Assembly: GCA_025937075.1 (NCBI GenBank)
Contig: JAICSD010000271.1
Location: 1 to 6,221, forward strand
DNA from: Vicinamibacteria bacterium
GTDB taxonomy: Bacteria > Acidobacteriota > Vicinamibacteria > Vicinamibacterales > 2-12-FULL-66-21
Length of the DNA stretch: 6,221 nt
Reading direction: 5' to 3'
The stretch's first letter is position 1. The number at the start of each line of letters is the position of its first letter. The notes beneath the pieces were generated by a model that saw only the letters and a list, made by a program, of their open reading frames with translations, had not been told where the DNA came from and searched no databases. The position numbers and the translations under genes are program-made. Positions 6,066 to 6,221 of this stretch are shown piece after piece.

Positions 6066-6221
6066 CCCTACGCAAGCGAGCTGGAAACCCGCATCGCCCG
6101 GAAAGTCACGCGCGCGATCACCGAACACAACCTGATCGAGGACGGCGACCGGGTCATGGTCGGCCTCTCGGGCGGCAAGGACAGCTGGGCGCTGATGCAG
6201 GTGCTCGATGTGCTCCGCCGC
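6063..6221 (+). CDS. ttcA: TtcA-type tRNA 2-thiocytidine synthetase, N-terminal part
   Basis: TtcA is a cytosolic PP-loop ATPase that adenylates and thiolates cytidine 32 in certain tRNAs using an iron-sulfur cluster. Only the first 53 codons are in the window. The visible part matches the family N-terminus: a helical ELETRIARKVTRAITEHNLIEDGDRVMV stretch (6-33) leads into LSGGKDSWALMQVLDVL (35-51). SGGKDS (36-41) is the pyrophosphate-binding P-loop. The Cys residues that bind the iron-sulfur cluster lie further downstream and cannot be checked. The frame is open to the window edge. It follows the last glycosyltransferase after 15 bases, on the same strand with no visible terminator, so co-transcription is plausible though the functions are unrelated. 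The related TtuA-type 2-thiouridine synthetases share this loop and cannot be excluded from so short a piece. Confidence 0.85.
   Translation, partial: MPYASELETRIARKVTRAITEHNLIEDGDRVMVGLSGGKDSWALMQVLDVLRR

Noticed and set aside
4938..6128. Minus-strand open frame of 396 residues
   Set aside because: It is antisense to the second GT4 gene and crosses the operon junction. No recognisable domain or ribosome-binding site is seen.
1..6221. CRISPR array, transposase, phage or defence-system genes
   Set aside because: No spaced direct repeats, inverted terminal repeats, nuclease/helicase motifs or toxin-antitoxin pairs were seen. All sizeable coding space is explained by glycan genes and ttcA.

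Overview
This is a GC-rich, gene-dense bacterial window, roughly two-thirds G+C by eye. It carries part of a cell-surface glycan (exopolysaccharide, LPS-type or protein-glycan) biosynthesis locus and the start of a tRNA thiolation gene. The base composition, the style of the GT4 and GT-C proteins, and the long C-terminal beta-rich domain on the membrane protein remind me of Acidobacteriota (Vicinamibacteria-like). That is an impression from family resemblance: no rRNA or other marker is present, and Myxococcota or another GC-rich phylum is possible.

Layout: positions 1-1078 hold, on the minus strand, the first 359 codons of a GT4-type glycosyltransferase that runs off the left edge. A 67-bp divergent intergenic region (1079-1145) follows, with a small inverted repeat and possible -10 hexamers. 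From 1146 rightward a tightly packed plus-strand operon begins: a left-handed beta-helix (hexapeptide) acyltransferase (1146-1886), a canonical GT4 glycosyltransferase (1886-3088), a polytopic GT-C-type membrane glycosyltransferase with a soluble C-terminal domain (3085-5013), and a second canonical GT4 glycosyltransferase (5010-6047). Junctions overlap by 1, 4 and 4 bases, so translational coupling is likely. After a 15-bp gap built from an 8-bp repeat, the 5' end of a TtcA-type PP-loop tRNA 2-thiocytidine synthetase starts at 6063 and runs off the right edge.

How the genes could work together (inference): the cytosolic GT4 enzymes add sugars from nucleotide-sugar donors to a lipid-linked glycan. 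The acyltransferase O- or N-acylates a sugar. The GT-C enzyme uses a polyprenyl-phosphate-linked sugar on the outer face of the inner membrane. No flippase, polymerase or sugar-nucleotide synthesis gene lies in the window, so the final product cannot be named. ttcA looks like a housekeeping gene at the distal end of the operon.

I see no CRISPR array, tRNA, rRNA, transposase or phage gene, and no convincing evidence of a new defence or other undescribed system. The points most worth a second look are the GT-C protein's C-terminal domain, the octamer repeat that spans a stop codon and supplies the ttcA ribosome-binding region, and the minus-strand glycosyltransferase that lacks the usual GT4 donor-site residues.
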